The position numbers were made by a program, and so were the translations under genes. A DNA stretch of 35,914 bases from CAZDAM01 sp964503595 (lineage in GTDB: Bacteria; Muiribacteriota; UBA6191): contig CAZDAM010000022.1 in NCBI GenBank assembly GCA_964503595.1, forward strand, positions 1 to 35,914. Direction: 5' to 3'. The first letter of the stretch is position 1, and every line of letters starts with the position of its first letter. Of this stretch, positions 7,434 to 16,203 are shown piece after piece. Below the pieces are notes generated by a model, which saw only the letters and a program-made list of their open reading frames with translations, was not told the DNA's origin and did not search any database.

Positions 7434-10091
7434 TTGAGTTTGAAAGAGCTTCAGGCGAAAGCTCTTGAAGCCTCTTCGGAAAAAGAACTGGAAGAGGTTT
7501 TCAGGGGCTTTCTGGTTCTTTTGCAGGAAAGTCCGGCTAAGGTGGAACTCTGGGAAGGGTTTGGGAATTTTCTTCTGGAAAGACTTGGAGACACGGCCCA
7601 ATCCCTGACTGTATTTCGCAAGCTCCAGACGATGCAGCCCAAAGAACCTTTGTGGTTTCTCAAAGAGTTGAGTATTCTTTCCAGAGTCTCCTGGGAAGCC
7701 GTTCTTGAGACAGCCCAGAAAGCGCGCGGAGTTTTTCCCCTGCTGGTGGATTTCATCAACTGGGAAGGGACGGCCTGGCTGAATCTGGAAGAATACGAAC
7801 AGGCCAGAGATGCATTTTCAGAATGCCTGAAGAAAAATCCGGAGTTTGCTCCAGCGCATTATAATCTGGGGCTGGCCCTGATGCGCCTTGATGAGTTTGA
7901 GTCTGCCCTCGATGCGTTTGAGGAGTGCCTCAGGCACCGGCCCGATGATGTGATGGCACATCAGAATGCGGCTCATGCTGCCTTGGGTCTTGGAAGGCTT
8001 GAGGAGGGCTTCAGACACTGGTCCCACCGTCTCGCCCGACTCCGGGAATGTCCTGATGGCATCATGCCGAAGAAGGCGCAGGAAATCCGGCTTAAAGGTG
8101 AGCAGGGCATGGGGGATGTCCTGTTTTATCTCCGATTTCTGCCAGAGGTGGAAAGAAGGCTGGGCTGGACAAAAATTGCTTTATGGGCTCCATCAAAACT
8201 GAAGGAAGTTGTGGAGTCCCTTTACCCCGGGATTGAATTTCATACGGTTGTGGAGGAAGAGATCCCCGGAGATTATGTGGCAATCGGGGACCTTCCATCA
8301 GTTCTGGGAGAGTCTGCTCTGGGTTGCTGTGAACCCCTTCGTGTGTATTCCGGAAGAGACAACTCTGAGCCGGTTCTGGGCTTTTCCTGGCGGTCCGGTC
8401 ATAGTGCGGAAGGGGTTTCAAATCCGGATAGTCCCAATCACAAGGAAGTTCCGCTGGAGGAATGTCTGCCGATTCTTCAGGAACTTGGCTGTAAGGTCCG
8501 GATTCTCCAGCGCCACCCTCAGGCCGAAGAAATGAAGCTTCTTCAGGAAAGCCTGGGAGAAAGGCTTGAGGACTTCAGCTCTGCCAATGAAGACCCAATG
8601 AAGCTTCTGAAGTCCGTGGGGGACTGCGATTTTCTTCTGGGGGTGAGCTCGACAACCTTTCATCTGGCCCTGCATACGGATTGCAGGGGGGTTCTTCTGG
8701 CTACGGTTCCTCCAGATTTTCGCTGGGGACTTACGGGGGATTCTTCGAAATGGCTTCCGGGGTTTTCGGTTTTGAGGCAAAGTCGGGATAGGAGTTGGAC
8801 TTCTGCATTGACGGAGGCGAGAAAGAGACTTTTAGACTGGGAGATTGAATTCAGGAGTCAAAGTGGGCTTCAGGATGAAAGAGCCCAGGCAAAGCTGGCA
8901 CTTCTGTTGCATCGGGCTTCTCGTTATGAGGAAGCCGAGGGCCTCTTTTCAAGAACGTATCAGGCATGTAGAAATCCGGATCTTGGTCACATCTATGCCA
9001 AAATTCTTCTGGAGGCGGGGAAGCTGAAACAGGCTGAAGCCATTTTGGAAGAAATCGGAGGAAATCCGGCCTACGCTCAGGCAAAAATTCTTCTGAAATT
9101 TCTTCAGGGAGATTTCCCCAAAGCATATGAAGAATCTCTTCTGGCCTGGGAGGCCGGGATTCAGACGGCTGAGCTTGCTGACTGGAGTTCTCATCTGGCT
9201 TTTTTGAATCAGGATTTGAAGGCGGGTTGGGATTTTCATCGACTAAGACCGACCGCGACAGGAAATCCGCTGCAGATAAAGGAGCCATTGCGGCCATCTT
9301 TACAGGGGAAATCAATTCTCCTGATTCAGGATCAGGGTTTAGGAGACGAGCTTTTCTTCCTGAAATGGATCCCTCTTTTAAGAGAAGCTGGGGCCAAGTG
9401 GATTGGCTATGTCACTCAAAGCAAAATGGCTCCTTTGCTTAAGAATCATCCTGCCTTGGATTTTTGCTCGGCTGCCGAAGAATTGACGTTTGAACCGGAT
9501 CATATTTTTCTGGTGGGAGATTTACCCTACCTTCTGGATTCAGCTGGGAGTCCGGGTGAGTTTCTTCTGTTTCCTCAGGGAAATCATGATTTTCCTGAAT
9601 TGTTCAGGGATTGTCCCCGTCCCTGGCTGGGCCTGACCTGGAGATCTGGCGTTCAGACAGGGCATAGGGTTTCCAGAGCCTTGAGTAAATCCATCGATCC
9701 GAAATGTCTGGGAGAAACTCTTCAGAATTGGCCCGGAACGATTTTTCTGCTTCAGAGAAATCCATCAGAAGAAGAGGTGGCCGAGCTGGTTTCTTCTTTT
9801 TCGGGAGCCTGGAGAGATGCTACTTCTCTGAATGAAAATCTGATTCAGATGCTGTCATTCCTGGCTGAACTGGATGAATATGTCTGTACCAGTAATACCA
9901 ATCTTCATATGTATGAAGCTTTGGGTAAAAAAGGCAATGTTCTGGTTCCATTTCCTCCGGAATATCGCTGGGGAAATCCGGCTTATGGAACATGTCTGAT
10001 GCAGTCTACCCCGTTTTATCAGACCCCCCAGGGTTGGGAAGAAAGTCTGGAACACTTAAAATTTCACCTCTTTTCAAAGGAGAGGGTATGA
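7434..10091 (+). CDS. TPR protein with two GT9-like glycosyltransferase modules
   Basis: About 885 aa if it starts at TTG 7434, just after the ridA stop. TTG 7440 is an alternative, and the earlier in-frame ATG at 7314 lies inside ridA and is unlikely. Order: helical/TPR region with clear TPRs around 120-205 (APAHYNLGLALMRLDEFESA), GT-B-like module 1 about 225-485 (GEQGMGDVLFYLRFLPE, LGFSWRSG, LLGVSSTTFHLAL), a short second TPR region about 485-620, and module 2 about 640-885 (IQDQGLGDELFFLKWIPLL, LGLTWRSG, CTSNTNLHMYEALG). The modules resemble the heptosyltransferase-like domain often fused to TPRs in O-linked protein glycosylation enzymes. Module 2 is closer to the next gene's domain than to module 1, so they probably arose by duplication. 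The next start overlaps its stop (ATGA). Inferred role: flagellin glycosylation. Sugar and acceptor are unknown. Confidence 0.75.
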   Translation: MSLKELQAKALEASSEKELEEVFRGFLVLLQESPAKVELWEGFGNFLLERLGDTAQSLTVFRKLQTMQPKEPLWFLKELSILSRVSWEAVLETAQKARGVFPLLVDFINWEGTAWLNLEEYEQARDAFSECLKKNPEFAPAHYNLGLALMRLDEFESALDAFEECLRHRPDDVMAHQNAAHAALGLGRLEEGFRHWSHRLARLRECPDGIMPKKAQEIRLKGEQGMGDVLFYLRFLPEVERRLGWTKIALWAPSKLKEVVESLYPGIEFHTVVEEEIPGDYVAIGDLPSVLGESALGCCEPLRVYSGRDNSEPVLGFSWRSGHSAEGVSNPDSPNHKEVPLEECLPILQELGCKVRILQRHPQAEEMKLLQESLGERLEDFSSANEDPMKLLKSVGDCDFLLGVSSTTFHLALHTDCRGVLLATVPPDFRWGLTGDSSKWLPGFSVLRQSRDRSWTSALTEARKRLLDWEIEFRSQSGLQDERAQAKLALLLHRASRYEEAEGLFSRTYQACRNPDLGHIYAKILLEAGKLKQAEAILEEIGGNPAYAQAKILLKFLQGDFPKAYEESLLAWEAGIQTAELADWSSHLAFLNQDLKAGWDFHRLRPTATGNPLQIKEPLRPSLQGKSILLIQDQGLGDELFFLKWIPLLREAGAKWIGYVTQSKMAPLLKNHPALDFCSAAEELTFEPDHIFLVGDLPYLLDSAGSPGEFLLFPQGNHDFPELFRDCPRPWLGLTWRSGVQTGHRVSRALSKSIDPKCLGETLQNWPGTIFLLQRNPSEEEVAELVSSFSGAWRDATSLNENLIQMLSFLAELDEYVCTSNTNLHMYEALGKKGNVLVPFPPEYRWGNPAYGTCLMQSTPFYQTPQGWEESLEHLKFHLFSKERV

Positions 10092-11737
10092 GCACACAGT
10101 TACAGCAGGGAATCAGGTTTCATGAACAGGGGAGATATCAGGAAGCAGAAGCCTGCTATCAGGAAGCTCTTCAAATGAATCCTTCGGAAGCCGAGGCGAT
10201 GTATGGACTCGCAAGGGTTTATCAGGCAAAAGGGGACTTTTCACGGGCTTTACAGCATATCGGAAAAGCTCTGGAGTATTGCCCCAGATCACGAAGTTAC
10301 CTTCTGACTCTGGCTCATCTGCTTTTTCTGACAAGATGCTTCGCAGACATTCCCAGTGTCATCGGAATGATTTCCGGGAGTCAGTCGGATTATGAGTGTT
10401 GCCTGGTGCTTGGGGCCTGTCATTATGAGCAGGGAGATTTCTCGGCAGCCAAAACTTTTCTGGGAAATTCCCTTCAGATGAAGCCGGATTGTGAGCAATC
10501 TCTATTGACCCTTTCCAATATTGCTCAAAGAGAAGGCCGCATGGAAGAAGCTCGGGAAAAACTGCTTAAGGTTCTTAGCCTGAACCCACAGAACCCGGAT
10601 GGCCTGAATAATTTTGGAGCTCTTCAGCTTCTTGAAGGGCTTTATGAAGAAGCTTACCGCAAGTTTCAGCTGGCTTTGAAATACGAGCCCGGAATGCTGG
10701 CGGCCCAGAAGCATCTGGCAACGGTCTGTCAGTATCTGGGAAAGCCGGAGGAAGCAATGGAGCACATGCTTCGCTATCTTCAGGCTAATGGGCAGGATCA
10801 CGATGCCGCGGCAGTTTATGGGCAGATGCTGCTTTCCAAAGGGGACTGGAATCTGGGTTGGGATTTTTACCGGATTCGTACTTCCATGCGCGGAGGAGGA
10901 CGGTTTCTGGAGCGGGATGTCCGCGGACCGCTTCGCTTTGATGGCAAAGTGCTGAATATTCTGACAGATCAGGGTATTGGGGATGAGCTGTTCTTTTCCC
11001 GTTTTGTTCCCTACCTGAAGGAACTTGGAGCCAGAGAAGTCCATTTTGTCACCCGATCCAAAGGAGCGAAACTTTTGGAGAGATCCGGACTGTACGATTC
11101 TGTCAGTGCCCAGGGAGCCCGGGTGGCAGATCAGAATCACTATGTTGCAGATCTGCCTTATATTCTGCGCTATTCAGTTTCCAATATGACACCGGAATCA
11201 TTTCGACTTCAACCGCTTCCGGAGAAGCTCAAGGAAGCCAGGGAATTGTTGGGAGAAGGGGTTCTTGTTGGTTTGAGCTGGAGAGCGGGAACCGGGGATC
11301 AGGACCCTTTCGCGCCTTTTCGGGCTCTGAGCAAATCGATTCCCCTTGAAGATCTGGCCAAAGGCCTGAAAGGGTTTCCGGTGAAATGGGTTTCCCTTCA
11401 AAGAAATTCTTATCCGGGAGAAACGGAATCCCTGAAAAAACAGCTTGATGCTGATGTTCTGGATTTAAGCAAAGCCAATCAGGATCTTGAGCTGATGCTG
11501 GCGGTTTTGTCCTGTCTGCATCTTTATGCCGGGGTGAGTAATACCAACCATCATCTGATGGAGTGTCTGGGTAAGAATGCGGTGATTCTGGCCAATAATC
11601 CACCGGAGTTTCGCCAGATGGCCACAGGAGAAGTATCCCCCTGGTATCCGAATTTCAGAATTTTTCGGCAGGGAAGTCAGAACTGGGGAAAAGCAGCAAA
11701 GAGCCTGAGGAAGTATCTGGAAGAATCGTTAGGATAG
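10088..11737 (+). CDS. TPR protein with one GT9-like glycosyltransferase module
   Basis: The protein is 549 aa from ATG 10088, which follows AAAGGAG and overlaps the upstream stop as ATGA. Residues about 1-265 are consecutive TPRs (for example IRFHEQGRYQEAEACYQEAL, AEAMYGLARVYQAKGDFSRA, and DGLNNFGALQLLEG followed by LYEEAYRKF). Residues about 290-549 form a GT-B-like module with ILTDQGIGDELFFSRFVPYL, GLSWRAGTGDQ, RALSKSIPLEDLAKGL, VSLQRNSYPGE and a C-terminal AGVSNTNHHLMECLGK. That last motif replaces the usual GT9 donor-site motif near the C-terminus. It is a paralogue of the second module of the preceding protein. Such TPR-glycosyltransferases modify Ser/Thr of target proteins in several bacteria. 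The flagellin gene 1.3 kb away is the obvious candidate acceptor. Confidence 0.75.
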   Translation: MSTQLQQGIRFHEQGRYQEAEACYQEALQMNPSEAEAMYGLARVYQAKGDFSRALQHIGKALEYCPRSRSYLLTLAHLLFLTRCFADIPSVIGMISGSQSDYECCLVLGACHYEQGDFSAAKTFLGNSLQMKPDCEQSLLTLSNIAQREGRMEEAREKLLKVLSLNPQNPDGLNNFGALQLLEGLYEEAYRKFQLALKYEPGMLAAQKHLATVCQYLGKPEEAMEHMLRYLQANGQDHDAAAVYGQMLLSKGDWNLGWDFYRIRTSMRGGGRFLERDVRGPLRFDGKVLNILTDQGIGDELFFSRFVPYLKELGAREVHFVTRSKGAKLLERSGLYDSVSAQGARVADQNHYVADLPYILRYSVSNMTPESFRLQPLPEKLKEARELLGEGVLVGLSWRAGTGDQDPFAPFRALSKSIPLEDLAKGLKGFPVKWVSLQRNSYPGETESLKKQLDADVLDLSKANQDLELMLAVLSCLHLYAGVSNTNHHLMECLGKNAVILANNPPEFRQMATGEVSPWYPNFRIFRQGSQNWGKAAKSLRKYLEESLG

Positions 11738-11831
11738 AGTTCCGTACAGATATAAACAAAGATCGACACCATTCTGCAAAAAGTGTCAATCCGGAGTTAG
11801 AAACAGCCGTAAAGTGATTCAGGAGGCATCC

Positions 11832-12521
11832 ATGAACACTCTACGGATCTTTATTGGTTTTGATAGCCGCGAAACCGTTGCTTACCACGTGCTTTGCCAG
11901 AGTATTCTGGCCCGCAGTTCCCGCCCGGTTTCCTTTACTCCGATTGCCCTGAAAAATCTGGAAGGGGTTTTCAAACGTGAGACCCATCCTCTTCAATCCA
12001 CGCAGTTTTCCTTCTCCCGCTTTCTGGTTCCCTGGATGTCCGGTTATGAGGGTTGGTCCCTGTTCATGGATTGTGACATGATCTGCCGGGAAGACATTGC
12101 CAGACTGTTTGAATGCTGCGATGAAAACTATGCCGTCATGGTCGCCAAGCATGCACATATTCCCCGTGAAGAAACCAAGTTTCTAGGGGCCAAACAAAGC
12201 AAATACGAGAAGAAGAACTGGTCCAGCGTGATGTTGTTCAATAATCCAGAATGCCGGGCTTTAAATCCGGAGTATGTGAACACAGCCACAGGTTTGGAGC
12301 TTCATCAGTTCAAGTGGCTTGAAGGAGACCATCTGATTGGGGAGTTTGATAAGAAATGGAATCATCTGGTGGACTACAACGAACCCAACCCCAATGCCGC
12401 CATTGTTCACTACACTCTCGGAGGCCCTTATTTTGAAGCCTACAAAGGCTGTGAGTTTTCCAGGGAATGGGAAGAAGAATTTCAGGAAACAATCAAAGTT
12501 GTTGAAAAGGGGCTTGCATGA
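11832..12521 (+). CDS. GT8-like (GT-A fold) glycosyltransferase
   Basis: The 229-aa protein begins LRIFIGFDSRETVAYHVLCQ, a nucleotide-sugar-binding GT-A start, and carries the metal-binding DxD as SLFMDCDMI (Asp80-Cys-Asp82). Its end, HYTLGGPYFEAYKGCEFSRE, resembles the conserved C-terminal HYT/GGP motif of bacterial GT8-related proteins of unknown acceptor. GGAGG sits eight bases before ATG 11832, and the ATG at 11814 has none. A 94-bp gap with a TATAAA at about 11756 separates it from the TPR genes. Its stop overlaps the ATG of the damaged CmcI-like gene (ATGA). It probably adds or extends a sugar in the same glycan as the TPR enzymes. Confidence 0.78.
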   Translation: MNTLRIFIGFDSRETVAYHVLCQSILARSSRPVSFTPIALKNLEGVFKRETHPLQSTQFSFSRFLVPWMSGYEGWSLFMDCDMICREDIARLFECCDENYAVMVAKHAHIPREETKFLGAKQSKYEKKNWSSVMLFNNPECRALNPEYVNTATGLELHQFKWLEGDHLIGEFDKKWNHLVDYNEPNPNAAIVHYTLGGPYFEAYKGCEFSREWEEEFQETIKVVEKGLA

Positions 12522-12986
12522 ATCCGGATGCTGAAACACATAAAATCTGGGATGACGATCATCACTGGTTTCACGATACCAATGTCTGGAAAAGAATGCG
12601 CTGGAGGGGAGCTTCAGTTGAAGTCTCATCCGAAGATTGAATTTCTGCTTGGCAGCATTGCCGGCCCACAGATAAGAAAGGAAGTACTGGCGAACCTTCC
12701 TGAGAATCGCGGTGCAGTTTTTATGATTCCTGATTCGGTTCACCGATGTGAGCAGGTTTATGAGGAGCTCAAACTTTGGGTGCCTGCTTTGAAAGCAGGG
12801 GATCATCTGGCGGTGGAAGATTCCAATGTGAATGGTCATCCGGTTCGCCCGGAATTTGGTCCAGAACCTTATGAAGCCGCGGGGGAATTCGTCCGGGAAA
12901 ATCCGGGAATTCTGGTTGCAGATGTTGCCCGCGAGCAGAAATTCAGGCCTACGGCAGCTCCCAACGGTTTCTGGAAAATAAAATAA
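12518..12986 (+). pseudogene. CmcI/rhamnosyl-O-methyltransferase family gene with internal deletion
   Basis: The gene begins with ATG 12518 overlapping the GT8-like stop. That frame encodes an N-terminus typical of the cephalosporin hydroxylase/rhamnosyl O-methyltransferase family (KIWDDDHHWFHDTNVWKRMR, then WRGASVE) but stops at 12640. A different frame then carries the family's C-terminal half to 12986: SHPKIEFLLGSIAGPQI, LKAGDHLAVEDSNVNGHPVR and FGPEPYEAAGEFVRENPG. The roughly 60-70 residues that should lie between, including the SAM-binding glycine-rich loop, are absent. The junction falls at about 12605-12630 with a frame change. The conserved DSDH is PDSVH here. The gene is therefore decayed. 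An intact relative would be a glycan O-methyltransferase, fitting the glycosylation cluster. Confidence 0.75.
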
Positions 12987-13017
12987 CCCGCATTCCCACC
13001 GTGGGAATGCGGGTTAT
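12983..13017 (-). terminator. terminator of the flagellin gene
   Basis: ATAACCCGCATTCCCAC (12983-12999) and its exact complement (13001-13017) form a long stem. Read on the minus strand, the stem is followed by TTATTTTATTTTCC, a good T tract. On the plus strand it is followed by CACCGC, so termination of the CmcI-like transcript there would be poor. It lies 68 bp past the flagellin stop codon. Confidence 0.85.
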
Positions 13018-13084
13018 CACCGCAAAAACAAATCGTTTGGAATTGGGGGGAGAGGATTTCTCCCCCCTCATCCGAATCGGGTTC

Positions 13085-15715
13085 TTATCCCAGCAGCTGG
13101 AGGGCTTGCTGAGGCAGAGCCTTGGCCTGGGCGAGCTGTCCAGTACCAGCCTGCAGGAGAATCTGGTTTCTGGTGAACTCAACCGTTTCCATCGCAACAT
13201 CAACATCACGGATTTTGGACTCGGTGGATTGCAGGTTTGTCGTGGTCACGGTCAGGTTGTTGATCGTGGAGTTCAGACGGTTCTGCAATGACCCCAGTTT
13301 GGAGCGCTCGCTCGAGATCATCTGTACAGCGTTGTCAATACTGCTCAGAGCGCGGGTCGCGGATTTCATATTTGTGATATCCAGACCCTTGAGGCCAAGA
13401 GCCTCAGAACTGGTATTGATAACGCTGAACTTGATGGTCTGAGACTGGTTGGCACCAATCTGAAAGTTCAGAGCCCGATCCGCTACGTGGACGCGGAATT
13501 CGTTCTGTCCGTCTCCCTGTACAGCCTGGTTGAAGTTTACCCCCAGAGTTCCCACACCGTTCGTGACCTGCTGAGCAGCTGTCTGCCCGCCAGCAATTGT
13601 ATTCGTCGAGAATACCATGCGGGAGTCCTTACCGGCTGAACGAGTCATGAAGTCCAGGCGGTTGCCTGCATCAAATGCATAAGTCACGTCAGTTGTAGAG
13701 AGGGCCGAAGCATTGATCTGAGCTGTAATCGAGGCTTTGGACATGGTGAAGCTGTTCGAAGCTCCGGTCACAGTTCCATCAGCCAGAGTGATCAGGCCGG
13801 AGGAAGCACCATTTCCATCGGTTATGGAGATGGACATACCTGCTGCAAAGGTGAAGCCAACAGCCTTTTGAGAGTCATTGGTATCGCCAATCAGGACTGC
13901 CGCAGTTCCACTGGAGCCTGTGGAATTCTGTCCGGAGATCAGACCCAGTGGAGCGAGGGAGCCGTTGGCAGCAGTGATGGACAGACGGGCATCCGTACCA
14001 GTCTCTGTGCTTCTGATTTCCAGACGTCCGGAACTGTTTACGGATGCCGTTGCCTTGATGCTGTTGGTAGTAAGGTAGTTGTTGAACTGAGTGGTCAGAG
14101 AGACTGCCGATACAGTGGATCCACACTGGAAGAACAGGGCTCCTCCAGCTTGAGTACCTGCCGTACTGTTGTAATCTCCATCACCAATCTGAATCCTCAG
14201 ATCTCCACCGGTTCCGATGGTAATTCCACCGGATACATCCAGGGCGCCGGTCAGAAGAGCGGCACTTCCGCTGCCGCCACTACTGACACCGGTTCTCAGA
14301 CCCAGAATATCGGTAGTAGCCTGGTTGGCTAAAACGGATATTTTGGCAGAGGTTCCGGTAGCGCTTGAAGTCAGCTGAAGATCATAGCCATTGAAGCTGG
14401 CTGTGATTCCCGGACGACTGGAAGCACCATTGGCAGTACTCTGGATCGCGTTGTTTACAATTGCCGTAATCGAAGCCTTGGTGAATGTCCGGTTTGCTGT
14501 AAGAGTCACAGCGATCCGGGCAGTACGGTTACCAGCTGGAGTTGCAGAAGAGCTTCCGGTCTGGCTATTGGTATCCGCAATCGTGAAAACGATGTTGGTG
14601 TTTCCGGTTCGAATGGCTTCGGTACCGGCAACAGTTCCATCAACACGGGCAGCAGAAGCGAGCTGGAATTTGAAATCCAGTCCATCGATCACGCCGGAGG
14701 CAACATCGGAATTAGTGTTGGAAGAAGCACTGAAAGAGCCGTTAGTGGAGGTTGCCGACATGGTGTAGGCAGCCGATTGACTGTCAGTAGTGATTTGCAG
14801 TCCAAAGGACTTCAGCAGGTTTTCGGAAGCACTCAGGGCGATTTCCCCGGAAGTGCCTTCCTTACCAGCTTCAAATACGATTTGTCCGGTCTGGGCACTG
14901 AAAGCAAAGGTGGAGCCGGAAAGGCCCAAGCCGCCGTCTTTGATGGAGGCATTGACCTTGCTTTCTACAGCAGCGCTGAACTGTTCAAGAGTCATGTCAC
15001 CGGATACATTGACAGTGGCTTTTTCTCCGTTACCACGAATGGTGATGGTTTCGGGAGATTCCAGAACATTGTTGCCGTCACTGTCATACATGGATGTCAA
15101 ATCAGACAGTTTGGTGCTCAGGCCAGCCAGATTACCGGAACCCTTGTCCGTGAGGATGTTGGATTGCTGAACCTGACGTGTGCCGGAAGCAGACAGGGCC
15201 AGCCGTACGGTGTAATCACCGGCAGCCAGACCAGCTTCACCTTTCTGAAAAGCCTGAAGACCATTGCCATCGGTTGTTACAAGTGCACTTGCAGAACCAT
15301 CCAGAAGTTTCTTGGTGTTGAATTCAGTAGTTTGAGAAATGCGATCCACTTCACCAATCAGCTGATCCACTTCTTTCTGAATTTCCAGGCGGTCACTGGC
15401 AGTCAGAGCATCATCCTGAGCCTGAATGGCCAGTTCGCGCATGCGGTTTGTAATGGCGGCAGTTTCATTCAGAGCGCCTTCGGCAGTCTGGATGAGGGAG
15501 ATACCATCCTGTGCGTTGTTGATTGCGCGATTCAGACCACGAATCTGCCCACGCAGTTTTTCGGAAATGGTCAAGCCGGCAGCATCATCAGCGCCACGAT
15601 TGATTTTCAGTCCACTGGACAGACGCTCAATCGAACGAGCCAGGCCACCCTGAGTTTTGTTCAGGTTGCCCTGAGTCACCATCGCTGAGATGTTGTTATT
15701 AATCCGAAACCCCAT
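13085..15715 (-). CDS. fliC: flagellin, very large with repeated central region
   Basis: The 876-aa filament subunit starts at ATG 15715 with AAGGAGG eight bases upstream. The N-terminal D0/D1 region (about 1-145) is canonical: MGFRINNNISAM, RLSSGLKINRGADDAAGL, NAQDGISLIQTAEGALNE, ELAIQAQDD. The C-terminal D1/D0 region (about 775-876) is also canonical, with SERSKLGSLQNRLNSTI, ESKIRDVDVAMETVEFTRNQ and ALPQQALQLLG. The central part, about 630 residues rich in Ser/Thr/Gly/Ala/Asn, is much longer than in common 270-500-aa flagellins and contains four diverged repeat modules. One Cys (about residue 531, FFQCGSTV) is unusual for a flagellin. The Ser/Thr-rich exposed region and adjacent glycosyltransferases suggest O-glycosylation. 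No chaperone (fliS), fliD or fliW is in the window. Confidence 0.95.
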   Translation of the reverse strand: MGFRINNNISAMVTQGNLNKTQGGLARSIERLSSGLKINRGADDAAGLTISEKLRGQIRGLNRAINNAQDGISLIQTAEGALNETAAITNRMRELAIQAQDDALTASDRLEIQKEVDQLIGEVDRISQTTEFNTKKLLDGSASALVTTDGNGLQAFQKGEAGLAAGDYTVRLALSASGTRQVQQSNILTDKGSGNLAGLSTKLSDLTSMYDSDGNNVLESPETITIRGNGEKATVNVSGDMTLEQFSAAVESKVNASIKDGGLGLSGSTFAFSAQTGQIVFEAGKEGTSGEIALSASENLLKSFGLQITTDSQSAAYTMSATSTNGSFSASSNTNSDVASGVIDGLDFKFQLASAARVDGTVAGTEAIRTGNTNIVFTIADTNSQTGSSSATPAGNRTARIAVTLTANRTFTKASITAIVNNAIQSTANGASSRPGITASFNGYDLQLTSSATGTSAKISVLANQATTDILGLRTGVSSGGSGSAALLTGALDVSGGITIGTGGDLRIQIGDGDYNSTAGTQAGGALFFQCGSTVSAVSLTTQFNNYLTTNSIKATASVNSSGRLEIRSTETGTDARLSITAANGSLAPLGLISGQNSTGSSGTAAVLIGDTNDSQKAVGFTFAAGMSISITDGNGASSGLITLADGTVTGASNSFTMSKASITAQINASALSTTDVTYAFDAGNRLDFMTRSAGKDSRMVFSTNTIAGGQTAAQQVTNGVGTLGVNFNQAVQGDGQNEFRVHVADRALNFQIGANQSQTIKFSVINTSSEALGLKGLDITNMKSATRALSSIDNAVQMISSERSKLGSLQNRLNSTINNLTVTTTNLQSTESKIRDVDVAMETVEFTRNQILLQAGTGQLAQAKALPQQALQLLG
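13538..14992 (-). repeat. four diverged repeat modules inside flagellin
   Basis: Four segments of about 58-68 residues share one pattern. It starts with a helix-like (S/A)IT..(I/F)N., then xxVTASxxx(G)xLxLxS, xTGT(S/D)A(K/R)(I/L)S(V/I), and closes with LGL or FGL. They lie at about 14795-14992 (TLEQFSAAVESKV to FGLQ), 14294-14479 (KASITAIVNNAIQ to ILGLRTG), 13931-14104 (SLTTQFNNYL to LGLISG) and 13538-13741 (SKASITAQINAS to GTLGVN). The pattern resembles the flagellin hook IN motif. Identity is low, so this is protein-level duplication and not a DNA repeat. Confidence 0.7.
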
Positions 15716-16203
15716 GATCAATCCTCCTTGATACAAGGTTAAACCGTTTTCAAACCCGGGCAGAGTCCATCCATGGACGCAGAAAACCCGAATCTGTTAC
15801 TACAAGAGAAGCCGGCTTGGAAAATCACAGATTTTTGAGGGCAGGCAGGGTTGAAACCTGGAATTTTCAACCTGCCGGACAAAGGCCCCAAGAATCCGGA
15901 CTCCATCACCGATTTCCCGACTGACATCTTTTTTTTATTTTGTGGGGAGCACAAAGCGAAGCGCATTGCTTTAAGAAATGAGGATAAACCCCTGGTTCTT
16001 CCTTGAAACAACTGCTTTCCCTCCATGGTCCGCAATGACTAGATTTACACTATGTCACTCGGATCATCGACGGGCAGGGGGGAAATAGAAAATCAGAATA
16101 TGGCGGCTGAGGGATAAATAGATTTCAAAATCTCAAATTTACTCAAAAATAAGGCCACAGTAAGCCTGCCTGAAAAAAAAGAGATTTAACCTTCTCGTCA
16201 TAC
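15716..16203 (-). promoter_or_regulatory. long gene-free flagellin leader with hairpins
   Basis: About 490 bp lie between the sigma-28-like promoter and the flagellin start, with no convincing gene. A strong hairpin occurs at 15844-15876: GGCA plus GGTTGAAA pairs with TTTCAACC plus TGCC, with one bulged G and an 8-nt loop. Next to the start codon, CCTTG-TAT-CAAGG (15738-15726 on minus) is a short hairpin whose right arm is part of the AAGGAGG ribosome binding site. A 95-98-codon open frame (16026/16035 to 15739) has no ribosome binding site and non-protein-like composition, so I do not call it. Confidence 0.45.

Noticed and set aside
11768..11785. Possible sigma-54 site (GACACC...TGCAA) before the GT8-like gene
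   Set aside because: The -24 element reads GA instead of GG and the spacing to GC is one base short, so it does not meet the sigma-54 pattern.
14777..15688. Long open frame (303 codons) on the plus strand opposite the flagellin gene
   Set aside because: It is a shadow of the repetitive, low-complexity flagellin coding sequence; composition is not protein-like, and there is no ribosome binding site or family resemblance.
15739..16035. 98-codon minus-strand frame directly upstream of flagellin
   Set aside because: It has a TTG or ATG start without a Shine-Dalgarno sequence, codon use unlike neighbours and no recognisable motif; it is treated as leader sequence.
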